Assembly: GCF_003660285.1 (NCBI RefSeq)
Contig: NZ_QXQQ01000016.1
Location: forward strand, 1 to 36,364
Reading direction: 5' to 3'
Length of the DNA: 36,364 bases
Source: Helicobacter labacensis
GTDB taxonomy: Bacteria; Campylobacterota; Campylobacteria; Campylobacterales; Helicobacteraceae
The notes under the pieces are model-generated. The model saw nothing but the letters and a program-made list of their open reading frames with translations, searched no databases and was not told the DNA's origin. Every line of letters starts with the position of its first letter. Position 1 is the first letter of the stretch. Shown here in pieces: positions 6,600 to 17,135 of the stretch. Both the position numbers and the translations under genes were made by a program.

Positions 6600-8741
6600 A
6601 TGATACAAACTTTTCACGATTACCAAGTTCTTATAGAACAACTCTGCCAATACGCCTACCACTACTATGTACTAGACAATCCCCTCATTAGCGACTTTGA
6701 GTATGATAGCCTCTACCAGCAAGCCCTCACATACGAACACGCCCACCCCGAGCAGATTTTAGAACACTCCCCCACCCAGCGCGTGGGCGGGGCTTTGCTT
6801 GCGTATTTACCCAAACACACCCATTTAGAGCGCATGTGGAGTTTAGACAATGTCTTTGATGTAGAGGGTTTGCGAACTTGGATAACACGCATTTTTAAAG
6901 TTTATCCCCATGCTAGTTTCACCTGTTCGCCTAAGCTCGATGGGGTTTCTCTCAATCTCTTTTACGATCAAGGCAAATTAGTGAGCGCGACAACGCGGGG
7001 CAATGGCATAGAAGGCGAATTAGTTACCCACAACGCTAAGACTATCCCCTCAATCCCCCTGCGTATCGCCTATATGGATCCCCTAGAAATCCGCGGGGAA
7101 GTTGTGATCGAGAACACAGATTTTGAAAATCTCAACGCGCAACGCCTAGATCAAGGACAACCCCTCTTTGCCAACGCTAGGAATGCCGCTGCAGGGAGCT
7201 TGCGCCAGCTCGATCCCAAAATTTGCGCCGCGCGTAAACTCACTTTTATGCCTTGGGGTTTGGGGCATTGCCACCCTAGCAAACCTAGCTTTAAGGCGAT
7301 GATGGAGACGATCATGGGCGATGGCTTTTTGCCCACACGCTTTATCGCCTGCGCCCATTTAGCAGACATCGAGCGCGCTTACGCCACATTGCATGCCCAG
7401 CGCGCGCACGCCCAAGTGGGTATGGATGGCATGGTGGTGGTGGTGGATGATTTTAGCATGCAAAGAGAATTAGGTTTTACCCTCAAAGCCCCCCGCTTTG
7501 CTATCGCCTATAAATTCCCTGCTCTTGAAAAACACACCAAACTCCTGGGCATTGTCCCCCAAATTGGGCGCACGGGGGCGATCACCCCTGTGGCGATCTT
7601 GAAACCCATAACACTCGATGGAGCGCGCGTTTCCAAAGCCACACTGAATAATTACACGGAAATCCAGCAAAAGGGCTTTATGCTCAATGACATGGTGGTG
7701 GTGATTAGAAGTGGAGATGTGATCCCCAAGCTCATCAAGCCCCTAGAACACCTACGCGATGGCTCACAAACCCCCATTATCCCCCCCACACATTGCCCCG
7801 CCTGCGCCACTCTTTTAGCCCAACAAGAGCTCAAGCATTGCCCGGTTTGTAAGATGTCCTTGCTCTTGCAAAACAAGCCCAATTTCTGCCCCACCTGCCA
7901 TGTCTTTGTGCGCAAATACGCCAAAAATGCCCTAAGCACGCGGTGTTTAGCGTGTGAAGGGGCGTTGGTTTGCAAGCCCTTTTGCCACCGTTGCGCGCGC
8001 GATCTTAGCCATAGGGATCGCGCCCTGTTCTGCCCCAACCCCCACTGCCCCCCCAAGATCAAGGAAAAAATTGTGCATTTTGCCTCTAAACATGGCTTAA
8101 ACATCGCCGGCTTGGGCGATAAAGTGGTGGCGCAATTACTAGAGGCTAAACTCATTAGTAATATTGCAGACCTCTACACCCTCAAACTAGAGAGTTTATG
8201 CGCCCTAGAGGGCTGGAAACACAAGCGCGCCCAAAATCTCTTAGAGGCGATCGCCAACACCAAGCGCGCCCCCTTGTGGCGTTTGATCAACGCGCTAGGA
8301 ATCGAGCACATTGGCAAGGGGGCAAGCAAAGCCCTAGCCCAAGCCTTTGGCTTAGAGGTGTTTGCAAAACGCGCGCAGGATTTTAGAGCCTTGCCGGGTT
8401 TTGAGCATAAAATGGCTGGCGCGCTGGCGCGATTCTTGCAGGACAATGGGGCTTTGCTAAAATGTTTGCTTGCGCTTATAGAACCCACACCCCCGACTTC
8501 TTCTCAAGAATCCTCTATGTTCAGCCAAAAAAACATCGTGTTGAGCGGCACTTTTAGTATCTCTAGGGAAGCCTTGAGCGCGCGTTTAGAAAGTTTGGGC
8601 GCGTGTGTGAAAAGCAGTGTGAGCGCGAGCACCCACTTACTCATTTATGGAGATAATCCGGGGAGCAAGCTAAAACGCGCCCAAGATTTAGGGATTGCCA
8701 CCATGGATCAAGCCCAGCTATGGCGCGCGCTCAAACATTAA
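6600..8741 (+). CDS. ligA: NAD-dependent DNA ligase with enlarged cysteine-rich zinc region
   Basis: It seals nicks in DNA during replication and repair using NAD+. Domain Ia lies at residues 1-70, the adenylation domain with active-site SPKLDG (Lys112) and RGNGIEGE follows, then the OB-fold (TGAITPVA), zinc region, helix-hairpin-helix repeats (about 495-620) and a BRCT domain (about 641-713). The 713 residues exceed the usual 650-675. The excess sits in the zinc finger: cysteines at 399, 402, 414, 417, 430, 433, 449, 452, 458, 462, 465, 478 and 483, where ordinary LigA has four. ATG 6600 lies about 20-30 bases after the palindromic promoter; its ribosome site is weak (TGGAC). The gene ends 15 bases before the convergent gluP. 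Confidence 0.95.
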   Translation: MIQTFHDYQVLIEQLCQYAYHYYVLDNPLISDFEYDSLYQQALTYEHAHPEQILEHSPTQRVGGALLAYLPKHTHLERMWSLDNVFDVEGLRTWITRIFKVYPHASFTCSPKLDGVSLNLFYDQGKLVSATTRGNGIEGELVTHNAKTIPSIPLRIAYMDPLEIRGEVVIENTDFENLNAQRLDQGQPLFANARNAAAGSLRQLDPKICAARKLTFMPWGLGHCHPSKPSFKAMMETIMGDGFLPTRFIACAHLADIERAYATLHAQRAHAQVGMDGMVVVVDDFSMQRELGFTLKAPRFAIAYKFPALEKHTKLLGIVPQIGRTGAITPVAILKPITLDGARVSKATLNNYTEIQQKGFMLNDMVVVIRSGDVIPKLIKPLEHLRDGSQTPIIPPTHCPACATLLAQQELKHCPVCKMSLLLQNKPNFCPTCHVFVRKYAKNALSTRCLACEGALVCKPFCHRCARDLSHRDRALFCPNPHCPPKIKEKIVHFASKHGLNIAGLGDKVVAQLLEAKLISNIADLYTLKLESLCALEGWKHKRAQNLLEAIANTKRAPLWRLINALGIEHIGKGASKALAQAFGLEVFAKRAQDFRALPGFEHKMAGALARFLQDNGALLKCLLALIEPTPPTSSQESSMFSQKNIVLSGTFSISREALSARLESLGACVKSSVSASTHLLIYGDNPGSKLKRAQDLGIATMDQAQLWRALKH

Positions 8742-8756
8742 CCCCTCCTTTGTAAC

Positions 8757-9968
8757 CTAGTCCCTATCTGAGACGACTTTATAGCCCTGTAAGGCAAAGA
8801 AGATGATGTAGAAGTAGCACACCATGGGCACTAGAAAAGAGACAATAAGCCCCATACTATCGGCTACCAAACCTTGCACGGGTGGGATGAGCGCGCCCCC
8901 GACAATGGCAATACAGATGAGCCCAGAGGCTTGGCTGGTGAATTTACCTAGATTTTTAGTCGCTAGAGAGAAGATGGTGGGGAACATAATGGAATTGAAA
9001 AGCCCGATCGCCAATAGGACATAAATAGTGGCATGGCTATCAAAGATAATAGCCAGCACCAACAAGAGCGCGCTCATGGCTGCGTTGAACGCCAAACATT
9101 TATTAGGCGCGATCTTAGCCATGATTGCGCTCCCTAAAAAGCGTCCTACCATCGCCCCGCCCCAATAGAAACTAATGAAGTGCGTGGCGGTTTTGCTGTC
9201 CCAACCTGCGACCTGTTCCATCGTGTTGACTAAGAAAGTCCCAATGGAAACTTCTGCGCCCACATAAAAGAAAATGGCTAACGCCCCAAAAACTAGGTGG
9301 CTGTATTCAAACATACTCTGCTTGCCATCGTGGTTTTCCTCACTAATTTGCTCCGCGCGCTCGCGCACATCGGGCAATTTGAGCAAGTAGAACACGACAG
9401 CTAGTAAGATCGCCACCCCGGCAATGATCAAGTAGGGCACTTGCACGGATTGGGCTTCTTTAACCTTATCCACCACTTCAGCCGTGCCAGAGATGATGAG
9501 CAACGCCCCAAAGTGTGGACCTAAGAATGTGCCTAGTGAGTTGAAAGCCTGCACCAAAGTGAGGGCGGTGGCTTCCTTGCCTGGGGCTAGCAAAGTTACA
9601 AAGGGGTTACCCGCGGTTTGCAAGAGCACAATCCCGCTCGCTAGGACGAAGAAAGCGCCCAAAAAGATGGGATAAGAAGCCATAGAAGCGGCCGGGTAAA
9701 AGAGGACACAGCCCAAGGCGGTGATTAAAAACCCCCCCACTACCCCAGCCGGGTAGCCAATCTTATCTAAGAGTTTCCCAAAAGGTCCCCCCATGATAAA
9801 ATACGCGCCAAAGAAACAAAATTGGATCAAAGATGCCTCAAAGTAGTTTAACTCAAAGATTTTCTTCAAGTGGGGCATCAAAGCGTCGTTGAGCACTGTG
9901 ATAAAACCCATCATGAAAAACAATCCCGTCAAACTGGCCAGGGCAAAATTATTATTCTTTGTCTGCAT
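8757..9968 (-). CDS. gluP: Glucose/galactose transporter, FucP-like MFS
   Basis: An inner-membrane sugar symporter of the FHS/FucP branch of the major facilitator superfamily, 403 residues with about 12 hydrophobic segments. [19 protein letters not shown] at the first helix is the FHS hallmark; H. pylori GluP has nearly the same length and N-terminus. The frame is open up to 10028, but ATG 9968 with AAAGGAG seven bases upstream is the clear start. It overlaps the end of pgi by 17 bases and is the last gene of the zwf-pgl-glk-pgi-gluP run, so import is co-expressed with glucose phosphorylation and oxidation. In H. pylori gluP lies away from zwf/glk. Confidence 0.93.
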   Translation of the reverse strand: MQTKNNNFALASLTGLFFMMGFITVLNDALMPHLKKIFELNYFEASLIQFCFFGAYFIMGGPFGKLLDKIGYPAGVVGGFLITALGCVLFYPAASMASYPIFLGAFFVLASGIVLLQTAGNPFVTLLAPGKEATALTLVQAFNSLGTFLGPHFGALLIISGTAEVVDKVKEAQSVQVPYLIIAGVAILLAVVFYLLKLPDVRERAEQISEENHDGKQSMFEYSHLVFGALAIFFYVGAEVSIGTFLVNTMEQVAGWDSKTATHFISFYWGGAMVGRFLGSAIMAKIAPNKCLAFNAAMSALLLVLAIIFDSHATIYVLLAIGLFNSIMFPTIFSLATKNLGKFTSQASGLICIAIVGGALIPPVQGLVADSMGLIVSFLVPMVCYFYIIFFALQGYKVVSDRD

Positions 9969-11616
9969 GTAAAACTCCTTTATTGTAGGTTTTATAAAGA
10001 TGGATGAGATGTTGTGTTGAGCTGTCATGGGGGTTTTGTGCGCTCCCCTCGCGCAACTGGGCTAAAATGTCCTTAGCTAACTCCTTGCCCAATTCCACCC
10101 CCCATTGATCGAAACTATTGATGTCCCAAATAGCCCCCTGCACAAAAATTTTATGTTCATAAAGCGCGACCAAATTCCCAATACTCCTAGGAGTGATCGC
10201 ATCTAATAAGATCATATTGCTGGGGCGGTTGCCCGAAAACACCCGGTGAGGAGCAAGCGCGCGCGCGCTGGGAGCGTCCATGCCCTTGTCTAAAAGCTGC
10301 TTGAGCGCTTGGTTATAGTCCTTACCTTTCATAAACGCCTCCGCTTGGGCAAAGACATTGCTAAGGAGTATTTCATGGTGGCCGGGTAAATTGCCCTCCT
10401 TACTCAAAGAGGCGATAAAATCAATGGGGGTTAAATGCGTGCCTTGATGGAGCAGTTGGAAAAAAGCGTGTTGGGAGTTGATTCCAATATCCCCCCAAAT
10501 AATGGGTCCGGTGTCATAATCCACCACCTCCCCCCCCAAAGTGGTGCGTTTGCCATTGCTCTCCATGTCTAACTGTTGGATAAATCTAGGAAAATAACGC
10601 AAATATTGATCGTAAGGGGCGATCAAGTGGCTACCCGCATCAAAAAAATTCACATACCAAATCCCTAGCAGGGCTAAAATCACGGGCATGTTGTGTTCAA
10701 AGGGCGCGTTTTTGAAATGCACATCCATCTCGTAAGCCCCCTCTAGTAGTTCTTGAAAATTCTCCTTACCTAGATAGATCATAATAGAAAGCCCAATAGC
10801 CGACCACAAACTATAACGCCCTCCCACCCAGTTCCAAAACTCAAACATGTTAGCCGTGTCGATCCCAAAATCTTGCACGGCTTGCTTATTCGTAGAGACC
10901 GCTACGAAGTGCTTGGCAATGTGGGTTTCATCATGGGCATGGGCTAAAAACCACGCGCGCGCGCTCAGGGCATTTGTTAAGGTTTCTTGGGTAGAAAAAG
11001 TCTTAGAAGCCACAATAAAGAGCGTGGTTTCTGGGTGGATCTTATCTAGCACGCTTTGGATTTGAATCCCATCCACATTAGAAACAAAATACATATTCAA
11101 GCGCGGGTGGGCATAGCGTTTTAAAGCTTTGCACACCATCAACGCGCCCAAGTCTGAACCCCCAATGCCAATATTGACCACATCGGTGATGATCTGATTG
11201 GTGTAGCCTAGCCAGTGCCCGCAACGCAGAGCATCGCTAAAGTCCGCCATGCGCGCAAGCACCTCGCGCACTTTGGGCATCACATCTTGCCCATCTACCA
11301 TGACTTTTTCGCAGGACTGGTTACGCAGGGCGGTATGTAATACCGCGCGCCCCTCTGTGGTGTTGATCTTTGCGCCTGAAAACATGGCTTGAATTTTGCG
11401 CTCTAGGGCGCATTCTTTTGCTAAATCTTGGAGAAGTTCCAAGGTTTCATCATTGATGCGGTTTTTAGAATAATCTAAAGACAAACCCCCCACTTTGAGA
11501 AAATAACGCGTGGCGCGTTTGGGATCACTAGCGAATAGATCTTTCATGTGCGCTTGCTTTAAGGCTTGGAAATGCGTTTCTAAGGCTTTGAAAGCGTTTA
11601 AGGCGGTCAAACTCAT
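9952..11616 (-). CDS. pgi: Glucose-6-phosphate isomerase
   Basis: It interconverts glucose-6-phosphate and fructose-6-phosphate in the cytosol. At 554 residues it is normal for the long bacterial/eukaryotic form. Both family signatures are present: [12 protein letters not shown] and [21 protein letters not shown] near the middle and GGSDLG near residue 155 complete the phosphate site. ATG 11616 overlaps the TGA of glk by four bases (ATGA). With zwf in the same operon it sits at the branch between the Entner-Doudoroff/pentose routes and gluconeogenesis, letting fructose-6-phosphate return to glucose-6-phosphate. Confidence 0.96.
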   Translation of the reverse strand: MSLTALNAFKALETHFQALKQAHMKDLFASDPKRATRYFLKVGGLSLDYSKNRINDETLELLQDLAKECALERKIQAMFSGAKINTTEGRAVLHTALRNQSCEKVMVDGQDVMPKVREVLARMADFSDALRCGHWLGYTNQIITDVVNIGIGGSDLGALMVCKALKRYAHPRLNMYFVSNVDGIQIQSVLDKIHPETTLFIVASKTFSTQETLTNALSARAWFLAHAHDETHIAKHFVAVSTNKQAVQDFGIDTANMFEFWNWVGGRYSLWSAIGLSIMIYLGKENFQELLEGAYEMDVHFKNAPFEHNMPVILALLGIWYVNFFDAGSHLIAPYDQYLRYFPRFIQQLDMESNGKRTTLGGEVVDYDTGPIIWGDIGINSQHAFFQLLHQGTHLTPIDFIASLSKEGNLPGHHEILLSNVFAQAEAFMKGKDYNQALKQLLDKGMDAPSARALAPHRVFSGNRPSNMILLDAITPRSIGNLVALYEHKIFVQGAIWDINSFDQWGVELGKELAKDILAQLREGSAQNPHDSSTQHLIHLYKTYNKGVLHADKE

Positions 11617-12599
11617 GGATGCACCCTTAGGTGGTTATCCAACGCCACAGCCACACCCTTTAAACCCGGGTGTTTAGAGAGCACCACATAGACGGGGATA
11701 GCCGCCAAATACGCCGCAAAACGCCCCTTGTTTTCAAAACGCAGACGGAAGGGCGAGGTTTTAAAATAATCAATGAAGCGCGGGATAATCCCCCCAGAGA
11801 GATACACTCCCCCGCGCGCTCCCAAGATCAAAGCCATGTTAGAAGCCACCGTGCCTAGAATGGTGCAAAAAATATCCAAAGTCAAACGGCATAGGGGGGA
11901 TTTGCCACTGAGCGCTTGTTGGCTGATAACTTCAGGGGTCATTTGGGGGGGTTGCATCCCCTCTCTATCAGCTAAAGCGGCATGGATGAGCACCAGCCCC
12001 GCCCCGCTTAAAAAACGCTCGGCAGAGACATGCCCATACTTTTTACGCGCATAATGCCAGATCATAATCTCCGTGTCATCAAAGGGCGCAAAACTCACAT
12101 GCCCCCCCTCGCCCGCTAGAGCGGTGTAAGAGCCATCGCAACAAGGGATGAGCGCGCTCACTCCAAGCCCTGTGCCCGGACCTAAAACCAGCTTGGGGGC
12201 ATGCAACTCGCACGCGCTCCCCCCCACTTGCAATAACTCTTCTGTGTTGAGCTTGGAGAGGGCGTAAGCTTGGGCGGTGAAATCGTTGATGAGGATCAAC
12301 ACCTCTAATTTCAAAGCTTGACGGGTGGTTTCAATGGAAAATGCCCAATGGTGGTTGGTCATTTGCACCCAATCGCCCACTACAGGGTTAGCGATGGCGA
12401 TGGCGGCGTATTTGACGGGGGGGTTATTGGTCTTGGCTAGATAAGCCTTGATCGCATCCACGACGGTGTTATAATCCTGACAGGCAAACACCTCAATGCA
12501 CTCAATTTTATCAGGGGCGACCTCTAGCCCAAAACGCGCGTTTGTGCCTCCAATGTCAGCTAAGAGGCGGGGGTAAGTTTTATCGGGTGTAGAAGACAT
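11613..12599 (-). CDS. glk: Glucokinase
   Basis: It phosphorylates glucose with ATP to glucose-6-phosphate; this fits import of free sugar by GluP rather than by a PTS, none of which is seen here. 328 residues, E. coli Glk type: ATP-binding [15 protein letters not shown] at the N-terminus, [15 protein letters not shown], catalytic INDFTAQA near 105, GPGTGLGVS near 140, and [11 protein letters not shown] near 165. ATG 12599 follows AAGGTAAAC and lies inside the last 20 bases of pgl; its TGA overlaps the pgi ATG. Confidence 0.95.
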   Translation of the reverse strand: MSSTPDKTYPRLLADIGGTNARFGLEVAPDKIECIEVFACQDYNTVVDAIKAYLAKTNNPPVKYAAIAIANPVVGDWVQMTNHHWAFSIETTRQALKLEVLILINDFTAQAYALSKLNTEELLQVGGSACELHAPKLVLGPGTGLGVSALIPCCDGSYTALAGEGGHVSFAPFDDTEIMIWHYARKKYGHVSAERFLSGAGLVLIHAALADREGMQPPQMTPEVISQQALSGKSPLCRLTLDIFCTILGTVASNMALILGARGGVYLSGGIIPRFIDYFKTSPFRLRFENKGRFAAYLAAIPVYVVLSKHPGLKGVAVALDNHLRVHP

Positions 12600-13281
12600 G
12601 GCAGTTTACCTTTTTAGAATGTAAGATAAAAGAAATGGGGAGTTTGGGGTTGATCCCCTTAGCAGCCTCATCAAAAACCCTGCGCTTCTCCTCCCCTGAG
12701 ATGAGCAACCAAGTTTCTTTACAACTCTCTAAAGCGTGCAAACTCATGCTAATGCGCTTGTGGGGGGCATTTTGAGGCGTGGTGAGCACAAGGGGCTGGG
12801 TGGTGCTTAGGGCGTGTTCGTATTCAGGCGCATCGGAGAAAAGCGAGGCGGTGTGCCCATCCAAACCCATGCCAAGCAGGGCTAAATCAGGTTGTTTGTA
12901 ACTCTCGAGGGCTTTTGCTAAGATCATCTCGGGGGGGAGACTAGCATCTGTAACTAAGGGGGTAAAGGGTGCTTCAATTTTAAATTTAGAGCGCACTTTG
13001 TCTAAAAAATGTCTATGGATCAAGAGCGCGTTGCTATCCTTATGATCGGGGGGGACAATGCGATCATCTACTAGAGCATAAGTATAGTCATCCCACCGCT
13101 CGAGTCCTGCCATATACTCTAAAAAAGGGATCGGGCTTTTGCCCCCTGAAAAGGCGATATGGATTTGGTGATCGTCTGTGGCAAAGTTATACTCTAGATC
13201 ACCCGTGAAAAAAGAAATCCAAAAGGCAAAATCATTCATAGGATCACGGACATTACCCTTACCAAGCTCAAAAAAATTCAC
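12580..13281 (-). CDS. pgl: 6-phosphogluconolactonase
   Basis: It hydrolyses 6-phosphogluconolactone, the product of zwf, to 6-phosphogluconate. The family marks are [10 protein letters not shown] near residue 45, [15 protein letters not shown] near 70, and [15 protein letters not shown] near 135, the DevB/SOL pattern. Start choice: the frame is open to a GTG at 13293, but the GTG at 13281 forms a GTGA overlap with the zwf stop and has GGAGG five bases upstream, so it is preferred (233 residues). It is tightly coupled to zwf upstream and glk downstream. Confidence 0.93.
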   Translation of the reverse strand: MNFFELGKGNVRDPMNDFAFWISFFTGDLEYNFATDDHQIHIAFSGGKSPIPFLEYMAGLERWDDYTYALVDDRIVPPDHKDSNALLIHRHFLDKVRSKFKIEAPFTPLVTDASLPPEMILAKALESYKQPDLALLGMGLDGHTASLFSDAPEYEHALSTTQPLVLTTPQNAPHKRISMSLHALESCKETWLLISGEEKRRVFDEAAKGINPKLPISFILHSKKVNCHVFYTR

Positions 13282-14606
13282 ATCTGCCTCCACGCGTGCC
13301 CATCTCTCTCTAGTAGATCAAAGGCTTCTTTGGGACCAAAACTCCCCGCTGGGTAGAAATACAAGGGAGTTTCATTTGCCTGCCATGCTTGCAAGATGGG
13401 ATCAAGCCACACCCACGCGGCTTCTAATTCGTCTTGGTGGTTGAAGGCACTTTGATTAGAGTCAAAGACATCTAGAATCAAGCGTTGGTAAGCGTCCATG
13501 CCACTCTCTAAGGCTGTTTGCAAGGTAATGGGGGCTAGATTCAAAGAGATCGCAGGGTTGGGCTGGATGGTAAAGATGAGAGGACTACCCCCCTTAAAGC
13601 TAACCACCACTTGCACAAAAGAAGCACCCATGCGCTTGCCCGTGCGCAAATAAAAGGGCACACCCGCCCACTCGGAGCGCGCAACCTCTAATTTGAGCGC
13701 GACAAAGGTTTCGGTTTGGCTATTAGGATGGACATGGGGTTCTTGACGATAGCCTACAAAATCTCCATGTGCGCTGTATTGGGCACGCACCACTTGGGCT
13801 AAGAGGGCTTGGTGATCTAGGGGTTTGAGGCTTTGGAGCAAGGCGCGTTTGGCTTGGCGGATGGAGGAGGCATCTAGATTTGAGGGCAGGGGCATGGTGA
13901 GCAAAGTGAGCATTTGGAGCATGTGGTTTTGGAGCATGTCGCGCAAAGCCCCCATAGGATCGTAAAAGCCCCCCCGACTCTCCACCCCCAAAGTTTCGCA
14001 CACACTCATTTGCACATGATCGACATGGTCTTTATGCAAAAGGGTTTGTAAGAGCGCATTAGAGGCGCGCCAATGCAAGAGATTTTGCACACTCTGTTTG
14101 CCTAAGTAATGATCGATGCGATAAATCTGGCTTTCTTGGTAGTGCTGGGCGATGCTTTGATGGATGGCGCGCGCGGAGTGTAGATTCACCCCTAGGGGTT
14201 TTTCTAAGACAATTTTGACTTCAGGGGCATTTAGCCCTACTTGGGCTAAGTGTTCGCACGCGATTGCAAAAAACTCCGGAGCGATAGAAAAATAAATAAT
14301 CGTATTGGGGTGGAGAGGACGCTTTGTAAGTGCCTTGAAATCCTGCGCTTGGGTTAAATCCATCGCTACATACTCAATGTGTTGGGTAAAACTTTCCCAT
14401 AATGTCAAATCAAGATTTTTAAGATGGGGTTTTGTTTTGGTGTCTAATAGGTGCAAAAACTCTGCTTGGCTAAGACGCGAACGCCCTGTAGCCAAAATAC
14501 TAGGGGTTAATAGTTGATCCTTGTAAGCTTTATAAAGGGCAGGAAAAATCTTGCGCAGGGCTAAATCCCCCGTTGCGCCCAGCAAAATAAAATGACCTTC
14601 ACGCAT
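13278..14606 (-). CDS. zwf: Glucose-6-phosphate dehydrogenase (short form)
   Basis: It oxidises glucose-6-phosphate with NAD(P)+ to 6-phosphogluconolactone, the entry to the Entner-Doudoroff and pentose phosphate routes. Nucleotide-binding LLGATGDLALRKIFPALY lies at residues 7-24 and the active-site RIDHYLGKQSVQNLL near 160-175. At 442 residues it is shorter than the usual 480-500 but matches the short Helicobacter enzyme. The frame is open to 14756, but ATG 14606 with AAGGA six bases upstream precedes the nucleotide motif closely. It is the first gene of the minus-strand glucose operon, 91 bases from divergent edd. Confidence 0.94.
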   Translation of the reverse strand: MREGHFILLGATGDLALRKIFPALYKAYKDQLLTPSILATGRSRLSQAEFLHLLDTKTKPHLKNLDLTLWESFTQHIEYVAMDLTQAQDFKALTKRPLHPNTIIYFSIAPEFFAIACEHLAQVGLNAPEVKIVLEKPLGVNLHSARAIHQSIAQHYQESQIYRIDHYLGKQSVQNLLHWRASNALLQTLLHKDHVDHVQMSVCETLGVESRGGFYDPMGALRDMLQNHMLQMLTLLTMPLPSNLDASSIRQAKRALLQSLKPLDHQALLAQVVRAQYSAHGDFVGYRQEPHVHPNSQTETFVALKLEVARSEWAGVPFYLRTGKRMGASFVQVVVSFKGGSPLIFTIQPNPAISLNLAPITLQTALESGMDAYQRLILDVFDSNQSAFNHQDELEAAWVWLDPILQAWQANETPLYFYPAGSFGPKEAFDLLERDGHAWRQM

Positions 14607-14652
14607 ACAAATCCTTAAAAGCCCACCTAGGGCATGGGATACTTTTACCAAA

Positions 14653-14661
14653 AAGATAGCA
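14653..14661 (-). promoter_or_regulatory. Candidate extended -10 promoter for the zwf operon
   Basis: On the minus strand TGC is followed by TATCTT, an extended -10 pattern (TGnTATnnT-like), which would start RNA near 14646 and give a leader of about 40 bases to the zwf ATG. The hexamer is imperfect. No clear -10 for divergent edd was found in the same 91-base gap. Confidence 0.35.
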
Positions 14662-14697
14662 TACTTTAGGCGCACACTACACGCATAAGGATCGCCA

Positions 14698-16488
14698 ATG
14701 GCACTAAAAGCCCTAGAGCATGTTACAAAAATAATCAGAGAACGCAGCAAACCCACCAGAGAAGCCTATTTAGAGCACATTGCTGGGCACCAAGGCAAGA
14801 TCGCCCGTAAAGACTTGGGTTGTGCTAACCTTGCCCACACCTACGCAAGCATGCCCGAGCATATCAAAACCCAGATGAAAGCAAGCGATCGGCGTAATTT
14901 TGCCATTGTCTCGGCTTACAATGACATGCTCTCTGCCCACCAGCCCTTTAAAACCTACCCCGATCTGCTCAAAGAGGAGCTAGCTAAACATGGTTTGAGC
15001 GCGCAATTTGCCGGAGGGGTACCGGCGATGTGTGATGGGATCACGCAAGGCTATGAGGGCATGGAGCTTAGTCTCTTTTCGCGCGATGTGATCGCGATGA
15101 GTAGCGCGATCGCGCTCTCTCACAATGTCTTTGATGGGGCGTTTTATTTGGGGGTGTGTGATAAGATCGTGCCCGGGTTACTCATTGGTGCGTTGCATTT
15201 TGGGCATTTGCCTAGTATTTTTGTGCCCTCAGGTCCGATGACTAGCGGGATTTCTAACGCGCAAAAATCCAAAACGCGCGAACTCTTCGCCCAAGGTAAG
15301 ATCACGCGGGACGCATTGTTAGAGAGTGAAATGCAATCTTACCATTCTGTGGGCACTTGCACTTTCTATGGCACAGCCAATTCTAACCAAATGATGGTGG
15401 AGCTGATGGGCTTACACCTACCCAATTCGGCTTTCATCAACCCCAACACTTCTTTAAGGCAAGCCCTAGTCAAGGCGGCTGCGACACACATGGCAACTCG
15501 AGAAGTCAAGCCTATCGGGGTGTTGTTGAGTGAAAAAAATATGATCAATGCGATGGTGGGCTTGATGGCAACCGGAGGCTCGACCAACCACACCATTCAC
15601 CTCGTGGCAATCGCCAAAGCCGCGGGGATTGTGATCAATTGGGATGATTTTGATGCGATCTCTAAACTCACCCCCTTACTGGCGCGCGTTTATCCTAATG
15701 GCAAAGCCGATGTGAATCAATTTGAGGCAGCCGGAGGTCTGGCGTTTATCGTGCGCGAATTGTTGCGCGCTGGGCTCTTGCATGAAGATTGTGAGACGAT
15801 CGTAGGAGTTGGGCTAGAGGCTTACACTAAAAACCCCTATCTGTTAGAGGGCACTCTCACTTATAAAGAGGGCGTATTAGAGAGTTTAGATACCAACATT
15901 GTGCGTCCTGTTAAAGAGCCCTTTAGTGTAGATGGGGGCTTAAGAACCCTCAAAGGTAATCTAGGGCGTGCGGTGATCAAAATCTCTGCTGTGGCTGAAC
16001 AACACCAAAAAATCCAAGCCCCCGCTCTTGTATTTCACTCCCAACAAGAGTTTTTAGATCGTTTTAAACAAGGGGATTTGAATCGCGACTTCATCGCAGT
16101 GTTACCCTATCAAGGACCACGGGCTAATGGTATGCCCGAGTTACACAAACTCACCCCCATTCTAGGCACACTCCAAGATCAAGGCTTTCAAGTGGCTTTG
16201 CTCACCGATGGGCGCATGAGCGGAGCATCGGGCAAAGTGCCTGCGGCGATCCATTTGAGTCCAGAAGCCTTGTTAGGTGGCGCGATCGCGCTCTTGCAAG
16301 AGGGTGATGAAGTGCTTTTGGACGCTAAAAAGGGGGTTTTGCAAGCACTTGTCAAGCCTACAGAGTGGGAGGCTAGAAAAGCCAACCCCGCGCCACGCGA
16401 TCATTTTGGCAGTGGGCGTGAACTCTTTTTTGGGTTTAGAAGTTTAGCTAGTAGCGCGGAGAGTGGGGCTACCAGTTTTGGAAATTAA
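14698..16488 (+). CDS. edd: 6-phosphogluconate dehydratase
   Basis: First committed Entner-Doudoroff enzyme: 6-phosphogluconate to 2-keto-3-deoxy-6-phosphogluconate (KDPG). It belongs to the IlvD/Edd Fe-S dehydratases and has 596 residues, close to the H. pylori length. Visible marks: [16 protein letters not shown] near 80, the signature [17 protein letters not shown] near 105 with a cluster cysteine, LGVCDK near 160, [14 protein letters not shown] near 220, and [14 protein letters not shown] near 500. ATG 14698 follows AAGGATCGCC. It diverges from zwf and precedes eda by 10 bases, so the pathway is split into two facing-away transcripts. Confidence 0.96.
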   Translation: MALKALEHVTKIIRERSKPTREAYLEHIAGHQGKIARKDLGCANLAHTYASMPEHIKTQMKASDRRNFAIVSAYNDMLSAHQPFKTYPDLLKEELAKHGLSAQFAGGVPAMCDGITQGYEGMELSLFSRDVIAMSSAIALSHNVFDGAFYLGVCDKIVPGLLIGALHFGHLPSIFVPSGPMTSGISNAQKSKTRELFAQGKITRDALLESEMQSYHSVGTCTFYGTANSNQMMVELMGLHLPNSAFINPNTSLRQALVKAAATHMATREVKPIGVLLSEKNMINAMVGLMATGGSTNHTIHLVAIAKAAGIVINWDDFDAISKLTPLLARVYPNGKADVNQFEAAGGLAFIVRELLRAGLLHEDCETIVGVGLEAYTKNPYLLEGTLTYKEGVLESLDTNIVRPVKEPFSVDGGLRTLKGNLGRAVIKISAVAEQHQKIQAPALVFHSQQEFLDRFKQGDLNRDFIAVLPYQGPRANGMPELHKLTPILGTLQDQGFQVALLTDGRMSGASGKVPAAIHLSPEALLGGAIALLQEGDEVLLDAKKGVLQALVKPTEWEARKANPAPRDHFGSGRELFFGFRSLASSAESGATSFGN

Positions 16489-16498
16489 GGAGTCATCA

Positions 16499-17128
16499 AT
16501 GCAAGCACAAGAAGTTTTAAATTGTGGGAAAATTATCCCCGTGATCACTTTGCAAGACCCTAAATGGGGTGTGCCCCTTGCCAAAGCCCTTTTAAAAGGG
16601 GGGATCAAAATTTTAGAAATCACCTTGCGCACAGCAGGCGCGCTAGAGGGGATTGCCTTGATTGCTAAAGAAGTCCCTGAGGCGATCGTGGGAGCGGGCA
16701 CAATTTTAAATGCCTTCATGTTAGAGCAGGCAAAAAAGGCAGGCGCGCGCTTTGCTATTAGCCCGGGGATTAACGCCAAATTCGCCAAAGAAGTCCAAGG
16801 AGCTGACATCGCTTTGATCCCGGGTGTGGCGAGCGCGGGGGAATTGATGTTGGCTTTAGAATATGGCTTTGAGGCGTTAAAACTCTTCCCCGCTGAAGCG
16901 GTGGGGGGGGTAAAATTGCTTAAAAGCTTTAGCGCGCCCTTTAAGGGGGTGCAATTCTGCCCCACCGGGGGGATTAGCTTAGAGAACATGGGCGCGTATC
17001 TAGCCTTAGAGAATGTTTCTTGCGTGGGAGGCTCATGGCTCACCCCTCAAGATTTAATGGCAAAGGGGCAATGGGATCAAATTACCCAGATTGCTAAGCA
17101 GAGTGTGGCGCAGGCGAGTTTGCTATAA
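16499..17128 (+). CDS. eda: KDPG aldolase (2-keto-3-deoxy-6-phosphogluconate aldolase)
   Basis: It cleaves KDPG to pyruvate and glyceraldehyde-3-phosphate, completing the Entner-Doudoroff pathway after edd. A TIM-barrel class I aldolase: GGIKILEITLRT with the catalytic Glu near residue 42, VGAGTI near 65, and LKLFPAEAVGG with the Schiff-base Lys near 130. ATG 16499 is preferred because AAGGAGTCATC precedes it; an upstream GTG at 16463 would overlap edd. The length is 209 residues, normal for the family. Its last codon and TAA overlap the -10 box proposed for addA. Confidence 0.95.
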   Translation: MQAQEVLNCGKIIPVITLQDPKWGVPLAKALLKGGIKILEITLRTAGALEGIALIAKEVPEAIVGAGTILNAFMLEQAKKAGARFAISPGINAKFAKEVQGADIALIPGVASAGELMLALEYGFEALKLFPAEAVGGVKLLKSFSAPFKGVQFCPTGGISLENMGAYLALENVSCVGGSWLTPQDLMAKGQWDQITQIAKQSVAQASLL

Positions 17129-17129
17129 T
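17121..17129 (+). promoter_or_regulatory. Extended -10 promoter of addA lying on the eda stop codon
   Basis: TGCTATAAT is a perfect extended -10 element (TGn plus TATAAT). The hexamer at 17124-17129 contains the eda TAA (17126-17128). A start point about seven bases downstream would fall at or one base before the A of the addA ATG (17136), predicting a leaderless or nearly leaderless mRNA. Confidence 0.6.
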
Positions 17130-17135
17130 AACAGG

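Noticed and set aside
7652-8155. 167-codon open frame opposite ligA
   Set aside because: Antisense shadow; the plus-strand frame has the complete DNA ligase motifs.
14607-14697. HexR-type operator between zwf and edd
   Set aside because: No copy of the known HexR palindrome (TGTAnT...ACTACA spacing) was found; only CACTACAC half-like sequence is present, and epsilonproteobacteria are not known to use HexR.
16444-17043. 199-codon open frame opposite eda
   Set aside because: Antisense shadow of a conserved gene; Ala/Ser/Pro-rich composition with no motif.
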